From NCBI GenBank assembly GCA_031446145.1, contig CP132903.1, positions 1 through 64,000 of the forward strand: a stretch of DNA of 64,000 bases, given 5' to 3'. This DNA comes from Arsenophonus sp031446145. GTDB lineage: Bacteria > Pseudomonadota > Gammaproteobacteria > Enterobacterales > Enterobacteriaceae. The notes beneath the pieces are model-generated. The model was given only the letters and a program-made list of their open reading frames with translations. It did not search any database and was not told where the DNA came from. The translations under genes and the position numbers were made by a program. The stretch's first letter is position 1, and the number at the start of each line of letters is the position of its first letter. Below, piece by piece: positions 28,022-37,365 of this stretch.

Positions 28022-28488
28022 AAGGTTTATTCTAAAAAATTATAACAAATTTTATATTAAAATTATTTATATAAAACATAAAAAATTTGAACTTATTAAA
28101 ATAAGTTTTTTGCGTCTTAAATATCTTACATTAAAATTTTGATTTACAATAACATATTCTAGAAAATCAAATATCTGCCTTACTCATTTTAAAAACATTA
28201 AAATTATAAAAATAAAAATCATAAAATTATAAACCATAATATTTTTTCAGAACATTAATAATTTGTTGTTATCGAAAAATAAACCTTTATTTCATAAATA
28301 ATTTTTGATTTTATTCAATAATAAAAAATAGCAATATGATAAATCAGTTTATTATTTATAAAAATATTGTTAACTGATATATTTAACATTAATTTAACAA
28401 TTTAAATGAAATAAAATTTTAAAAAATATTTTTAATATTGTATTTTTACTATATTTATTTTTAAAAAAAATTATGAAAAATGTTCATT
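28022..28488. other. 467-nt spacer between convergent ispB and ppa
   Basis: It contains the ispB terminator at 28090-28111 and otherwise only A/T-rich sequence with no gene. It marks a synteny break, because ispB and ppa are far apart in E. coli. Confidence 0.6.
28090..28111 (+). terminator. Intrinsic terminator of ispB
   Basis: AACTTAT (28090-28096) and ATAAGTT (28101-28107) form a seven-base stem, extended to eight if the loop closes, followed by TTTT. It lies 69 bases after the ispB stop. Confidence 0.65.
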
Positions 28489-29019
28489 TTATTTTTTAAT
28501 AAAACGATTAAAAGAAGAAATAATTTCATTTTTGGCCATATCTATATTTCCCCAACCTTTTATTTTTACCCATTTATTTTTTTCTAAATCTTTATAATGT
28601 TCAAAGAAATGCTGAATTTGACTGCGTAATAATTCAGGAAAATCATTAATATCTTGAATATTTTCATACTGTTTTGTTAATTTGGAATGAGGTACAGCAA
28701 TCACTTTTACATCTTCTCCTGATTCATCTATCATTTGCAAAACGCCAATTGGACGACAATGTATTACGACTCCTGATTGTAATGGATAAGGTGTTGGCAC
28801 TAACACATCAATAGGATCACCATCTAAAGAAATTGTATTATTAATATAACCATAATTACATGGATAAAACATAGGAGTAGATACAAATCGATCAACAAAA
28901 ATTACATCATAAATTTTGTTTATTTCATATTTTATAGGATGAGAATGTGCTGGAATTTCTATAATTACATAAATATCTTCAGGGATTGCTGCACCTGCTG
29001 GAATATTACTCAAACTCAT
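28489..29019 (-). CDS. ppa: Inorganic pyrophosphatase
   Basis: Ppa hydrolyses pyrophosphate and so drives biosynthetic reactions forward. The product has 176 residues, exactly the family length in E. coli. The metal-binding signature DGDPIDVLV and the DESGEDVKVIAVPH segment with the further catalytic aspartates are intact, as is PCNYGYINNT. It is a single-gene unit with about 1 kb of empty DNA upstream, including a palindrome at 29131 that could be part of its promoter region. Confidence 0.98.
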   Translation of the reverse strand: MSLSNIPAGAAIPEDIYVIIEIPAHSHPIKYEINKIYDVIFVDRFVSTPMFYPCNYGYINNTISLDGDPIDVLVPTPYPLQSGVVIHCRPIGVLQMIDESGEDVKVIAVPHSKLTKQYENIQDINDFPELLRSQIQHFFEHYKDLEKNKWVKIKGWGNIDMAKNEIISSFNRFIKK

Positions 29020-30031
29020 AAATTATATCCTTGGATTTGAAAATAATTTAAATTATTAGAAGCGTAATTCTAAAATGCAATCTTATATTATTCACTGAAT
29101 ATATTATTAATAAAATATTTAAATAACAACTTTAGATTAAATTTTAATCTAAATAAATATATATTTAATGATTCAAAAATAATTTCGCTCTATTTTTTAA
29201 TATTATAATTATCATAGATATATTTTATTAGAAGAAATCTGAAAATAATCTATATTTATTTTAAAAAAAAATAAAAAATATTCAATAAATTCTAAATATA
29301 ACATTTATGATTTTTATTTATACTTACAATTAATGCATTAATAAAGATCAATTAAAGCATTTATTCAATTAATTCATAACAATTTTTATTTTATAGAAAA
29401 TTAATGTAGCAAACATCCATTTTACAGAAAACATTTTTATTTAATTTCTAAAATTATTTGATAAATAAAAAATTATTATCACAATAATCACTAAAAAACG
29501 TTTTTTAAAGAACTTTTCTTATAACAAAAAAACAAAAATGATCATAGTAAATTATAATAATTTAAAATCATTAAATAATGATTATATTATTGATAGAAAC
29601 TTTAAATTTAAGTTTTATTAAGAATGATTTTATTTAAAAAATTTATTATAACAAAAAATATAAAAACATTACAAATAAAAGATTAATTTTTTTAAAAAAA
29701 AGATATAATGCGCATTATATTATTAATAGAATTTTTAAAAATAAAAAAATGATTAATTATTAAAATTATTTTTTTAGTAGAGTAGTTATCAATTTTATAT
29801 TTAATATAACTGTAATTTGCAAAATATAAAACAAAAAAAAAGTTTAAACATAGATTACATACATAAAAAATTTATTAACAGTTTATAATTTTTTTAGATT
29901 CATGTATATTTTTTAAAATAATTCAAAAAAAATTACTATCAAAAGTTAAAAATCATTGTATTATTATCTTAAATTTTATCAATTTAAAATAAAAATATTT
30001 TATAAAAAATTAATATAAGGAAATCATAAAA
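29020..30031. other. 1,012-nt spacer between divergent ppa and mdh
   Basis: No gene is visible. It must hold both promoters. The only structure I can pick out is a 10-bp palindrome at 29131-29153. Confidence 0.6.
29131..29153. repeat. 10-bp palindrome upstream of ppa
   Basis: TTTAGATTAA (29131-29140) and TTAATCTAAA (29144-29153) are exact inverted copies around a three-base loop, 112 bases upstream of the ppa start. It shares the TTTAGATT/AATCTAAA core with the palindrome at 26905. Confidence 0.3.
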
Positions 30032-30964
30032 ATGAAAATAGCTATTTTAGGAGCGGCAGGTGGTGTTGGTCAAGCACTTTCATTACTTCTTAAAAATCAA
30101 CTGCCATCAGGTTCAAAATTGCATCTTTATGATATTACTCCTGGCATTTCTGGTATTGCAAAAGATTTAAATCACATTCCAACAAATGTTATCGTAATTG
30201 GTTTTTCTGCTAATCAGATAAAATCTGCACTACAAAATGTCAATATAGTTTTAATTGCTGCAGGTATCAGCAGGAAAACAGAAACACACCGTTCAGAATT
30301 GTTAAATATCAATGGAAAAATTATATATAATCTTATCGAAAATGTTGCTCAACAATGCCCTAAAGCACTAATTGGAATTATTACAAATCCTATTAATACA
30401 ATAGTTCCACTTGCAGCACAAGTATTAAAAAAATTTGGTGCATATGACAGAAATAAATTATTTGGTATAACGACATTAGATGTTATGCGTGCCAACACAT
30501 TTGTAGCTCAATTAAAAAATAAAGATCCAAAAGAAATAGAAATACAAGTTATTGGTGGCCATTCCGCAGAAACAATTTTACCATTACTACATCACATAAA
30601 AAATATAAAACTTACAGAAGAAGAAATTAAAATTTTGATTGCACGTATTCAAAATGCTGGCACTGACGTTATTAATAGTAAGGCAGGCACAGGTTCTGCA
30701 ACACTATCTATGGGACAAGCTACAGCCAGATTTTGTCTATCATTAGTTCATGCTTTAAATGGGAAAAGTAATATCATTGAATGTACATATGTAGATAGTG
30801 ATGATCAATATACTCCATTTTTTGCACAACCAATACTTTTAGGTTGTAGCGGTATTAAAAAAAGATTACCAATTAATATCAGCAATCCGTATGAAAAAAA
30901 ACAATTAGAACATATATTTAAAAAACTCAAAAAAGATATTGAATTGGTCAATAACTTTTTTTAG
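30032..30964 (+). CDS. mdh: Malate dehydrogenase
   Basis: Mdh oxidises malate to oxaloacetate with NAD. The product has 310 residues (E. coli 312). The N-terminal nucleotide-binding motif is ILGAAGGVGQ. Catalytic residues align exactly with E. coli: Arg81, Arg87, Arg153 and the catalytic His177 in IGGHSAET. The mobile active-site loop reads RKTETHR where E. coli has RKPGMDR, so four of the five loop residues between the two arginines other than Lys82 are changed. AAGG lies upstream of the ATG. The 3' end is built into a perfect 13-bp hairpin that contains the stop codon. Convergent sucDCBA next door supplies the preceding part of the TCA route. Confidence 0.97.
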   Translation: MKIAILGAAGGVGQALSLLLKNQLPSGSKLHLYDITPGISGIAKDLNHIPTNVIVIGFSANQIKSALQNVNIVLIAAGISRKTETHRSELLNINGKIIYNLIENVAQQCPKALIGIITNPINTIVPLAAQVLKKFGAYDRNKLFGITTLDVMRANTFVAQLKNKDPKEIEIQVIGGHSAETILPLLHHIKNIKLTEEEIKILIARIQNAGTDVINSKAGTGSATLSMGQATARFCLSLVHALNGKSNIIECTYVDSDDQYTPFFAQPILLGCSGIKKRLPINISNPYEKKQLEHIFKKLKKDIELVNNFF

Positions 30965-30979
30965 TTTAAAAAAAGTTAT
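30951..30979 (+). terminator. Perfect 13-bp AT hairpin at the mdh 3' end
   Basis: ATAACTTTTTTTA (30951-30963) and TAAAAAAAGTTAT (30967-30979) pair perfectly around GTT; the TAG stop of mdh is inside. ATTTTC follows. It lies between convergent mdh and sucD and could stop or stabilise both transcripts. Confidence 0.5.
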
Positions 30980-31098
30980 ATTTTCATAAAGTTATTCATA
31001 TTAATTTTGTTTAAAAACATTAATTTTAGTTATGAAGTATCTAAACCTTATTTTTCATACTACTGTTCTTTTATTCTTATTTTAAATTATCTTAAAAT

Positions 31099-31983
31099 TT
31101 ATCGTTTTTTTAAATTCATTATTATTTTTTTAACAACATTCCCAATCTCAACAAAATTATGTACTATAACGACTCCTGCTTTTTCCAATACAAAAAACTT
31201 TTCTTTTGCACCACCTGCTCCACCAGTAATAATTGCACCAGCATGTCCCATGCGTTTATCTTTAGGTGCTGTAATACCAGCAATATAAGCAACAACAGGT
31301 TTAGTAATATGTTTTCTAATATACATTGCTGCTTCTTCTTCTGCTGTACCCCCAATTTCACCAATCATTACAATCGCTTCAGTCTGTGAATCTATATTAA
31401 AAAGTTTTAAAATATCAATAAAACTGGAACCTACAATAGAATCACCACCAATACCAACACAAGTAGATTGTCCTAATCCTACATCACTGATCTGTTTTAC
31501 TACCTCATAAGTTAGTGTTCCAGATCTTGATATAACACCTATTGTGCCTATTTTATGAATATATGCAGGTTGAATACCAATTTTACATTCTCCTGGTGTA
31601 ATAATCCCGGGACAATTAGGTCCTATCATTTTCACTTTACTTTCTTTTAGCTTAACTTTAATCATGAGCATATCTAATACAGGAATACCTTCTGTAATAG
31701 TCACAATTAATTTAATACCGGCATCAATAGCTTCTATGATAGAATCTTTGCAAAATCTAGCTGGAACATAAACTACTGATGTAGTTGCATTTGTGACTTC
31801 TACAGCTTCGCGCACTGTATTAAAAACAGGTAATCCTAAATGTATTGTTCCTCCTTTGCCGGGGGTAACACCACCTACCATTTTTGTTCCATAAGCAATA
31901 GCCTCTTTTGAATGAAAAGTACCTTGATTACCAGTAAATCCTTGACATATTACTCTAGTATTTTTATCAATTAAAATTGACAT
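31099..31983 (-). CDS. sucD: Succinyl-CoA synthetase alpha subunit
   Basis: SucD with SucC converts succinyl-CoA to succinate with substrate-level phosphorylation. The product has 294 residues (E. coli 289). The CoA-binding N-terminal domain (CQGFTGNQGTFHSKEAIAYG) and the phosphohistidine His247 in KRMGHAGAIITGG are present. A very strong GGAGGTG Shine-Dalgarno lies in the end of sucC, and only three bases separate the two genes, so the subunits are made in a coupled way. It is the last gene of the sucABCD cluster. Confidence 0.98.
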   Translation of the reverse strand: MSILIDKNTRVICQGFTGNQGTFHSKEAIAYGTKMVGGVTPGKGGTIHLGLPVFNTVREAVEVTNATTSVVYVPARFCKDSIIEAIDAGIKLIVTITEGIPVLDMLMIKVKLKESKVKMIGPNCPGIITPGECKIGIQPAYIHKIGTIGVISRSGTLTYEVVKQISDVGLGQSTCVGIGGDSIVGSSFIDILKLFNIDSQTEAIVMIGEIGGTAEEEAAMYIRKHITKPVVAYIAGITAPKDKRMGHAGAIITGGAGGAKEKFFVLEKAGVVIVHNFVEIGNVVKKIIMNLKKR

Positions 31984-31986
31984 TAC

Positions 31987-33156
31987 TTATTTCACCTCCG
32001 CGACTGCTACTACTTTTTTGACTGCATCTATCAAACTAGTTGCAATAGTAATTTTAAGATTACTAACAGTTAACCTTTGTATAGCTAAATCAGAATTATT
32101 TCCTTCTAAACGAATAATTACTGGGATTTCCATTCCAATTTCCTTAATTGCTGCAATAAGACCATCAGCAATTAAATCACAACGAACAATACCACCAAAA
32201 ATATTAACTAAAATAGCCTTTACGTTATTATCAGATAATATAATTTTAAATCCTTCTTTTACTCGTTCTTTAGTTGCACTACCTCCAACATCAAGAAAAT
32301 TAGCTGGAAGTCCACCATATAATTTAATAATATCCATAGTTCCCATGGCCAAACCAGCACCATTAACCATACAGCCAATATTACCATCTAAAGCAACATA
32401 GTTTAACCCCCATTTTGATGCATGAACTTCACGTGGTTCTTCTTGAAAAATATCACGCATATTTTTTAATTCTATTTGCCGATACACAGCATTACTATCA
32501 AAAACAAGTTTTCCATCTAAACATATCAAATCTCCATTTTTTTTAATAACTAAAGGATTAATTTCAATTAAAGTCAGATCATATTTAATAAATATTGTTG
32601 CTAATTGGATAAAAATATTGACAAATTGCTTTACTTGTTGACTATTTAAACCTAACTTAAAAGCAAGTTCACGTCCCTGATAATACATAGGACCAATCAA
32701 TGGATCAATAATTGACTTATATATAAGCTCAGGTGTTTTTTTTGCTATTTTTTCTATTTCAATTCCACCTTCCATGGATGCCATAAAGACAATACGCCCA
32801 ATACTGCGATCAATTACTGCACCTAAATACATTTCCTTATCAATATTGGTTACTTCTTCAATCAAAATGTGGTTAACAGGCTGTCCATTTATATCTGTTT
32901 GATAAGTTACTAATCGTTTTCCTAACCAATATTTAACAAATGTTATCATTTCTTCTTTACTATATACAATTTTTACACCACCAGCCTTACCACGACCACC
33001 AGCATGTATTTGACATTTTAAAATCAAAGGAGTATTATTTTCTAATCTTCTTGTTATTTCTCTTGCTTCTTCTACTGTTTTACAAAGATAACCTATTGGT
33101 ACGGGTAATCCATAACGCAAAAAAAGTTTTTTTACTTGATATTCATGTAAATTCAT
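31987..33156 (-). CDS. sucC: Succinyl-CoA synthetase beta subunit
   Basis: SucC is the nucleotide-binding beta subunit of succinyl-CoA synthetase. The product has 389 residues (E. coli 388). It starts with the ATP-grasp domain (MNLHEYQVKKLFLRYGLP; KCQIHAGGRGKAGGV) and ends with the CoA-ligase domain containing NIFGGIVRCDLIADG. It is the third gene of sucABCD, 136 bases after sucB and three bases before sucD. Confidence 0.98.
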   Translation of the reverse strand: MNLHEYQVKKLFLRYGLPVPIGYLCKTVEEAREITRRLENNTPLILKCQIHAGGRGKAGGVKIVYSKEEMITFVKYWLGKRLVTYQTDINGQPVNHILIEEVTNIDKEMYLGAVIDRSIGRIVFMASMEGGIEIEKIAKKTPELIYKSIIDPLIGPMYYQGRELAFKLGLNSQQVKQFVNIFIQLATIFIKYDLTLIEINPLVIKKNGDLICLDGKLVFDSNAVYRQIELKNMRDIFQEEPREVHASKWGLNYVALDGNIGCMVNGAGLAMGTMDIIKLYGGLPANFLDVGGSATKERVKEGFKIILSDNNVKAILVNIFGGIVRCDLIADGLIAAIKEIGMEIPVIIRLEGNNSDLAIQRLTVSNLKITIATSLIDAVKKVVAVAEVK

Positions 33157-33292
33157 AATGTTATATCCACAATTTTTTTTTAAACAAAAAAAATATTTTG
33201 TATATTATTACTTCTTTAAAACTAAAAAAAAATAAATCAAGCGTTACATAATGTATCTTATTTGAATATATATGATTACTAAAAAATATTAT

Positions 33293-34537
33293 TTATATTT
33301 CTAATAATAAACGATTTGGATCTTCTAAGATATTTTTTATAATCATTAAAAAACCCACAGATTCACGTCCATCAATTAAACGATGATCATAAGATAATGC
33401 CAAATACATCATAGGTAGTATTTCTACCTTACCATCAACGGCCATAGGTCGATCTTTAATAGCATGTATTCCTAAAATAGCACTTTGTGGGGGATTAATA
33501 ATTGGAGTAGACATCAAAGAACCAAAAACCCCACCATTAGTAATAGTAAAATTACCACCTTGTAATTTTTCAATAGTTAATTTTCCATCACGTCCCTGAA
33601 TTGCTAATTCTTTAATATTTTTTTCAATTTCAGCCATACTAAGGGTATCAGCATCACGTAATACAGGTGTTACTAAACCTCTCGCAGTAGCAACAGCAAT
33701 ACTAATATCAAAATAATTATGATAAACTATATCTGAACCATCAATTGATGCATTAACTTCAGGATAAGATTTTAAAGCTTCAATAACAGCTTTAACATAA
33801 AAAGACATCAAACCTAAACGTACTCCATACTTTTTTTCAAAATGATCACCATAAGTTTTTCGTAAATCAGAAACGGCCTTCATATTAACTTCATTAAAAG
33901 TTGTTAAAGTTGCTGTATTATGTTTTGCATCTAGTAAACGTTCTGCAATACGTTTACGTAAACGTGTCATTGCTACACGCTTTTCTCGTTTATCAAAACA
34001 AGATTGATCAAACATTGAATAACTCTTATCTTTTATATTTATTGATTTTAATGATTCTTTTTTATTAACATATTCTTCAATATTATTACGACGCAAACGT
34101 CCCTTTTCAGTACTCTCTTTTATAACATCAGAGGGATTTAAATCATGTTCTGCAATTAAACGACGTACTGCTGGAGTTAAAGAAGAATCATGATTATCTT
34201 TTTTAATACTAGGATTCTGAAGTTCCAATGAACTTGATGTAATCTTTTCTTTAGAATCAATTAATTTTTCTTGTTTTATTGATTTTTGAATAGCATCTGT
34301 TACATAAATACGACCTAATAATTGTTTAGAAGAAACTGTAGCACCTTCTTTTTCTAGAATGGATTCCAGAATGCCTGAATCAATAGCAGAAACTTCTAGT
34401 ATTACTTTATCAGTTTCAATTTCCACTAATACTTCATCACGCTTTACATAATCACCTTGTTTTTTATGCCAACTTGCAACTGTAGCATCTAAAACTGATT
34501 CTGGAAGATCCGGAACAAGAATTTCTATTCTATTCAT
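33293..34537 (-). CDS. sucB: Dihydrolipoyl succinyltransferase (E2 of 2-oxoglutarate dehydrogenase)
   Basis: SucB forms the core of the 2-oxoglutarate dehydrogenase complex and transfers the succinyl group to CoA. The product has 414 residues (E. coli 405). The single lipoyl domain carries the modified Lys44 in EIETDKVILEV. The E1/E3-binding domain is TPAVRRLIAEHDLNPSDV, and the catalytic domain contains SYDHRLIDGRESVGFL. The linkers are somewhat longer and lysine-rich compared with E. coli. It starts 14 bases after sucA. The E3 subunit (lpd) is not in the window and must be elsewhere. Confidence 0.98.
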   Translation of the reverse strand: MNRIEILVPDLPESVLDATVASWHKKQGDYVKRDEVLVEIETDKVILEVSAIDSGILESILEKEGATVSSKQLLGRIYVTDAIQKSIKQEKLIDSKEKITSSSLELQNPSIKKDNHDSSLTPAVRRLIAEHDLNPSDVIKESTEKGRLRRNNIEEYVNKKESLKSINIKDKSYSMFDQSCFDKREKRVAMTRLRKRIAERLLDAKHNTATLTTFNEVNMKAVSDLRKTYGDHFEKKYGVRLGLMSFYVKAVIEALKSYPEVNASIDGSDIVYHNYFDISIAVATARGLVTPVLRDADTLSMAEIEKNIKELAIQGRDGKLTIEKLQGGNFTITNGGVFGSLMSTPIINPPQSAILGIHAIKDRPMAVDGKVEILPMMYLALSYDHRLIDGRESVGFLMIIKNILEDPNRLLLEI

Positions 34538-34551
34538 TTATTGTCCTTTAA

Positions 34552-37365
34552 TTAATTTATTGCTAATGCATCTTTTACTAAAATTTGTTGTTGCGTTTGA
34601 TGAACAAAAGCATAACCTACAGCAGGAGCAGCAGATTCTGCGCGTCCTACATATTTTAATAAAGCATATTTAGGGATTATTTTATAAATATTATGCTTAA
34701 TAAAGCACCATGCTCCTTGATTAAATGGTTCTTCTTGACACCAAACAAAATCATGTACATGTTTATAAGCTTCCAAAACCTTTTTTAAATCTTTATCAGG
34801 AAATGGATATATCTGTTCAATACGTATAATTACAATATTTTTTTGTTGATTTTTGATACGCTGTTCAAGCAAATCATAATAAACCTTACCTGAACATAAA
34901 ATAATACGTTGAATATTTTTGACATCTGTAAGATTACTTTCAGTAATTATAGATTGAAATGTACCATTTGCTAATTCTGATAAACTAGAAATTGCGCGTG
35001 GATGACGTAATAATGATTTAGGTGACATAATAATCAATGGACGCCGCATATTACAAAGTACTTGCCTGCGTAAAATATGATAAATTTGGGCTGGAGTTGA
35101 TGGAATACAAACTTGCATGTTTTCTTCTGCACATAATTGTAGATAGCGTTCTAAACGAGCAGAAGAATGTTCAGGACCTTGTCCTTCATATCCATGTGGT
35201 AATAACATAACCAAACCACACATACGTCCCCATTTTTGCTCACCAGAACTAATAAATTGATCAATAACTACTTGTGCTACATTTGCAAAATCACCAAATT
35301 GAGCTTCCCATATAGTTAAAGCTCGAGGTTCTGCTGATGCATACCCATATTCAAAAGCAAGTACAGCTTCTTCTGATAAAACAGAATCCCAAATATTAAA
35401 TTTTCCTTGATTATCAGATATATTAGCGAGAGGAATATAAACTGAACCAGTATTTTGATCGTGAATAACCGCATGACGATGAAAAAAAGTCCCTCTGCTA
35501 ACATCTTCTCCTGACAAACGCACTTTTATACCTTCATTTAATAAAGTAGCATAAGCTAATGTTTCTGCTGCTCCCCAATCAAACGATTTTTTTTCGTTTG
35601 CCATTTCAAGTCGATCATTATAAATTTTTTTAACCCGTGGTTGCATAATAATTTTTTCTGGGATTTGATTTAAACGTTTTGCCAAATCTTTTAATTCTTC
35701 TTTTTTGATTTTTATAGGATAAACATTATTCCATTTATGTTTCAAATAAGGTTTCCAAATTGAGGAATACTGATCAACTGAAAAACATTCATCAACAACA
35801 GAATCACCACGATCTAATTTTTTTCGATAAAAATCCGTCATTTCTATTACTTCATTATTAGTAATAATATTTTCTGTAATTAATTGTTTTGCATACAATT
35901 GACATGTTGTAGGATGTTTTTTAATTTTTGCATACATAATTGGCTGTGTAACACTTGGTTCATCAGCTTCATTATGTCCATATCGACGATAACACACCAA
36001 ATCAATTACCACATCACGTTTAAACGCATTACGAAAATCTAATGCTAAACGAGTAATAAATACAACAGCTTCGGGATCATCGCTATTAACATGAAAAATA
36101 GGTGCTTTTGCCATTTTCATTATGTCAGTACAAAATTGTGTTGAACGCGCATCTTCAGGATTAGATGTTGTAAAACCTATTTGATTATTAATAACAATCC
36201 GTAATGCACCACCAACTTCATAACCTCTAGTTTGAGACATATTCAACATTTCTTGCACTACTCCTTGCCCACTTACCGCTGCATCACCGTGAATAGTAAT
36301 TGGTAATACAATATTACTGCTATTTAACGCGGCTAAACGATCACGGCGAGCTCGAGCAGAACCCATAACTACTGGACTAACTATTTCTAAATGAGATGGA
36401 TTAAATGCCAACGACAAATGCACTTCTCTATCTGATATTTTAAAATTAGAAGAAAAACCTTGGTGATATTTAACATCCCCAGTACCAACAACACGTTTGT
36501 TTTTACCAGAAAATTCGTCAAATAAATCTTTCGACTTTTTGCCGAATATATTTACTAAAACATTCAATCGACCACGATGAGCCATACCTAATACAATTTC
36601 ATGAGTATCATTCTGTATAGCATAACGAATTAATGCTTTTAACATCGGAATTAATGAATCGGCTCCTTCTAAAGAAAAACGTTTAGCGCCGGGAAACTTT
36701 ATTCCAAGATAACGCTCTAACCCTTCAGCAGCAATTAATTCTAATAAAATATCTTTTTTGTCTTTCTTATTAAATTGCTCACTAATTGAACCTGTAATTT
36801 CAAGATGTTTTTGTATCCATTCTTTTTCTTCAAATGTAGTAACATCCATATATTCTGCACCAATAGAAGTACAGTAAATACGTTTTAATTTAATATATAA
36901 TTCACTTAATGTCATTTGTGATTTTTTAGAACCTAAAGGAACATCAAATATTTTTTTGAAATCAGAATCATGTAAATCATGAAATTGAGGATATAAATCA
37001 GGAATAATATTTTTTTTCCATAATCCTAATGGATCAAGGCACGCATTTTGATATCCTTTAAAACGAAACATGTTTATCAATTCAAGAACTTTAATTTGTT
37101 TAATATCTATAGGTAATTTAGTGTCAATACTGGTCTGATAACGAATAGGATTTTTGGCTAATACACGAAAATATTCGCGTATTTTTGAGTGAAAACATTC
37201 AGGATTTGAATCTGTAGATGGCAGTTTATTAAAAATATTTTGCCAGTCTTCATTAACAGAATTAGTATCTATTAAGTATTCTTCATACAAATGTTCAATA
37301 TAAGATTGATTGTCAGCACTTAAAAAACTTAAATTTAACCAATCATTCATTGCGCTTTTGTGCAT
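34552..37365 (-). CDS. sucA: 2-oxoglutarate dehydrogenase E1 component
   Basis: SucA is the thiamine-diphosphate-dependent decarboxylase of the 2-oxoglutarate dehydrogenase complex. The product has 937 residues (E. coli 933). Conserved landmarks are the N-terminal SucB/SucA-binding helix (WLNLSFLSADNQSYIEHLYE), LGMAHRGRLNVLVNIFGK, HGDAAVSGQGVVQEM, the thiamine-binding region with IVINNQIGFTTSNPEDARST, and RRYGHNEADEPS. In E. coli sdhCDAB precedes sucA; here there is 1,070 bp of empty DNA, so sucA needs its own promoter. Confidence 0.98.
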   Translation of the reverse strand: MHKSAMNDWLNLSFLSADNQSYIEHLYEEYLIDTNSVNEDWQNIFNKLPSTDSNPECFHSKIREYFRVLAKNPIRYQTSIDTKLPIDIKQIKVLELINMFRFKGYQNACLDPLGLWKKNIIPDLYPQFHDLHDSDFKKIFDVPLGSKKSQMTLSELYIKLKRIYCTSIGAEYMDVTTFEEKEWIQKHLEITGSISEQFNKKDKKDILLELIAAEGLERYLGIKFPGAKRFSLEGADSLIPMLKALIRYAIQNDTHEIVLGMAHRGRLNVLVNIFGKKSKDLFDEFSGKNKRVVGTGDVKYHQGFSSNFKISDREVHLSLAFNPSHLEIVSPVVMGSARARRDRLAALNSSNIVLPITIHGDAAVSGQGVVQEMLNMSQTRGYEVGGALRIVINNQIGFTTSNPEDARSTQFCTDIMKMAKAPIFHVNSDDPEAVVFITRLALDFRNAFKRDVVIDLVCYRRYGHNEADEPSVTQPIMYAKIKKHPTTCQLYAKQLITENIITNNEVIEMTDFYRKKLDRGDSVVDECFSVDQYSSIWKPYLKHKWNNVYPIKIKKEELKDLAKRLNQIPEKIIMQPRVKKIYNDRLEMANEKKSFDWGAAETLAYATLLNEGIKVRLSGEDVSRGTFFHRHAVIHDQNTGSVYIPLANISDNQGKFNIWDSVLSEEAVLAFEYGYASAEPRALTIWEAQFGDFANVAQVVIDQFISSGEQKWGRMCGLVMLLPHGYEGQGPEHSSARLERYLQLCAEENMQVCIPSTPAQIYHILRRQVLCNMRRPLIIMSPKSLLRHPRAISSLSELANGTFQSIITESNLTDVKNIQRIILCSGKVYYDLLEQRIKNQQKNIVIIRIEQIYPFPDKDLKKVLEAYKHVHDFVWCQEEPFNQGAWCFIKHNIYKIIPKYALLKYVGRAESAAPAVGYAFVHQTQQQILVKDALAIN

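Noticed and set aside
32018..32401. 127-codon plus-strand frame antisense to sucC
   Set aside because: It is fully inside a conserved gene and its composition follows the sucC codons; no independent support.
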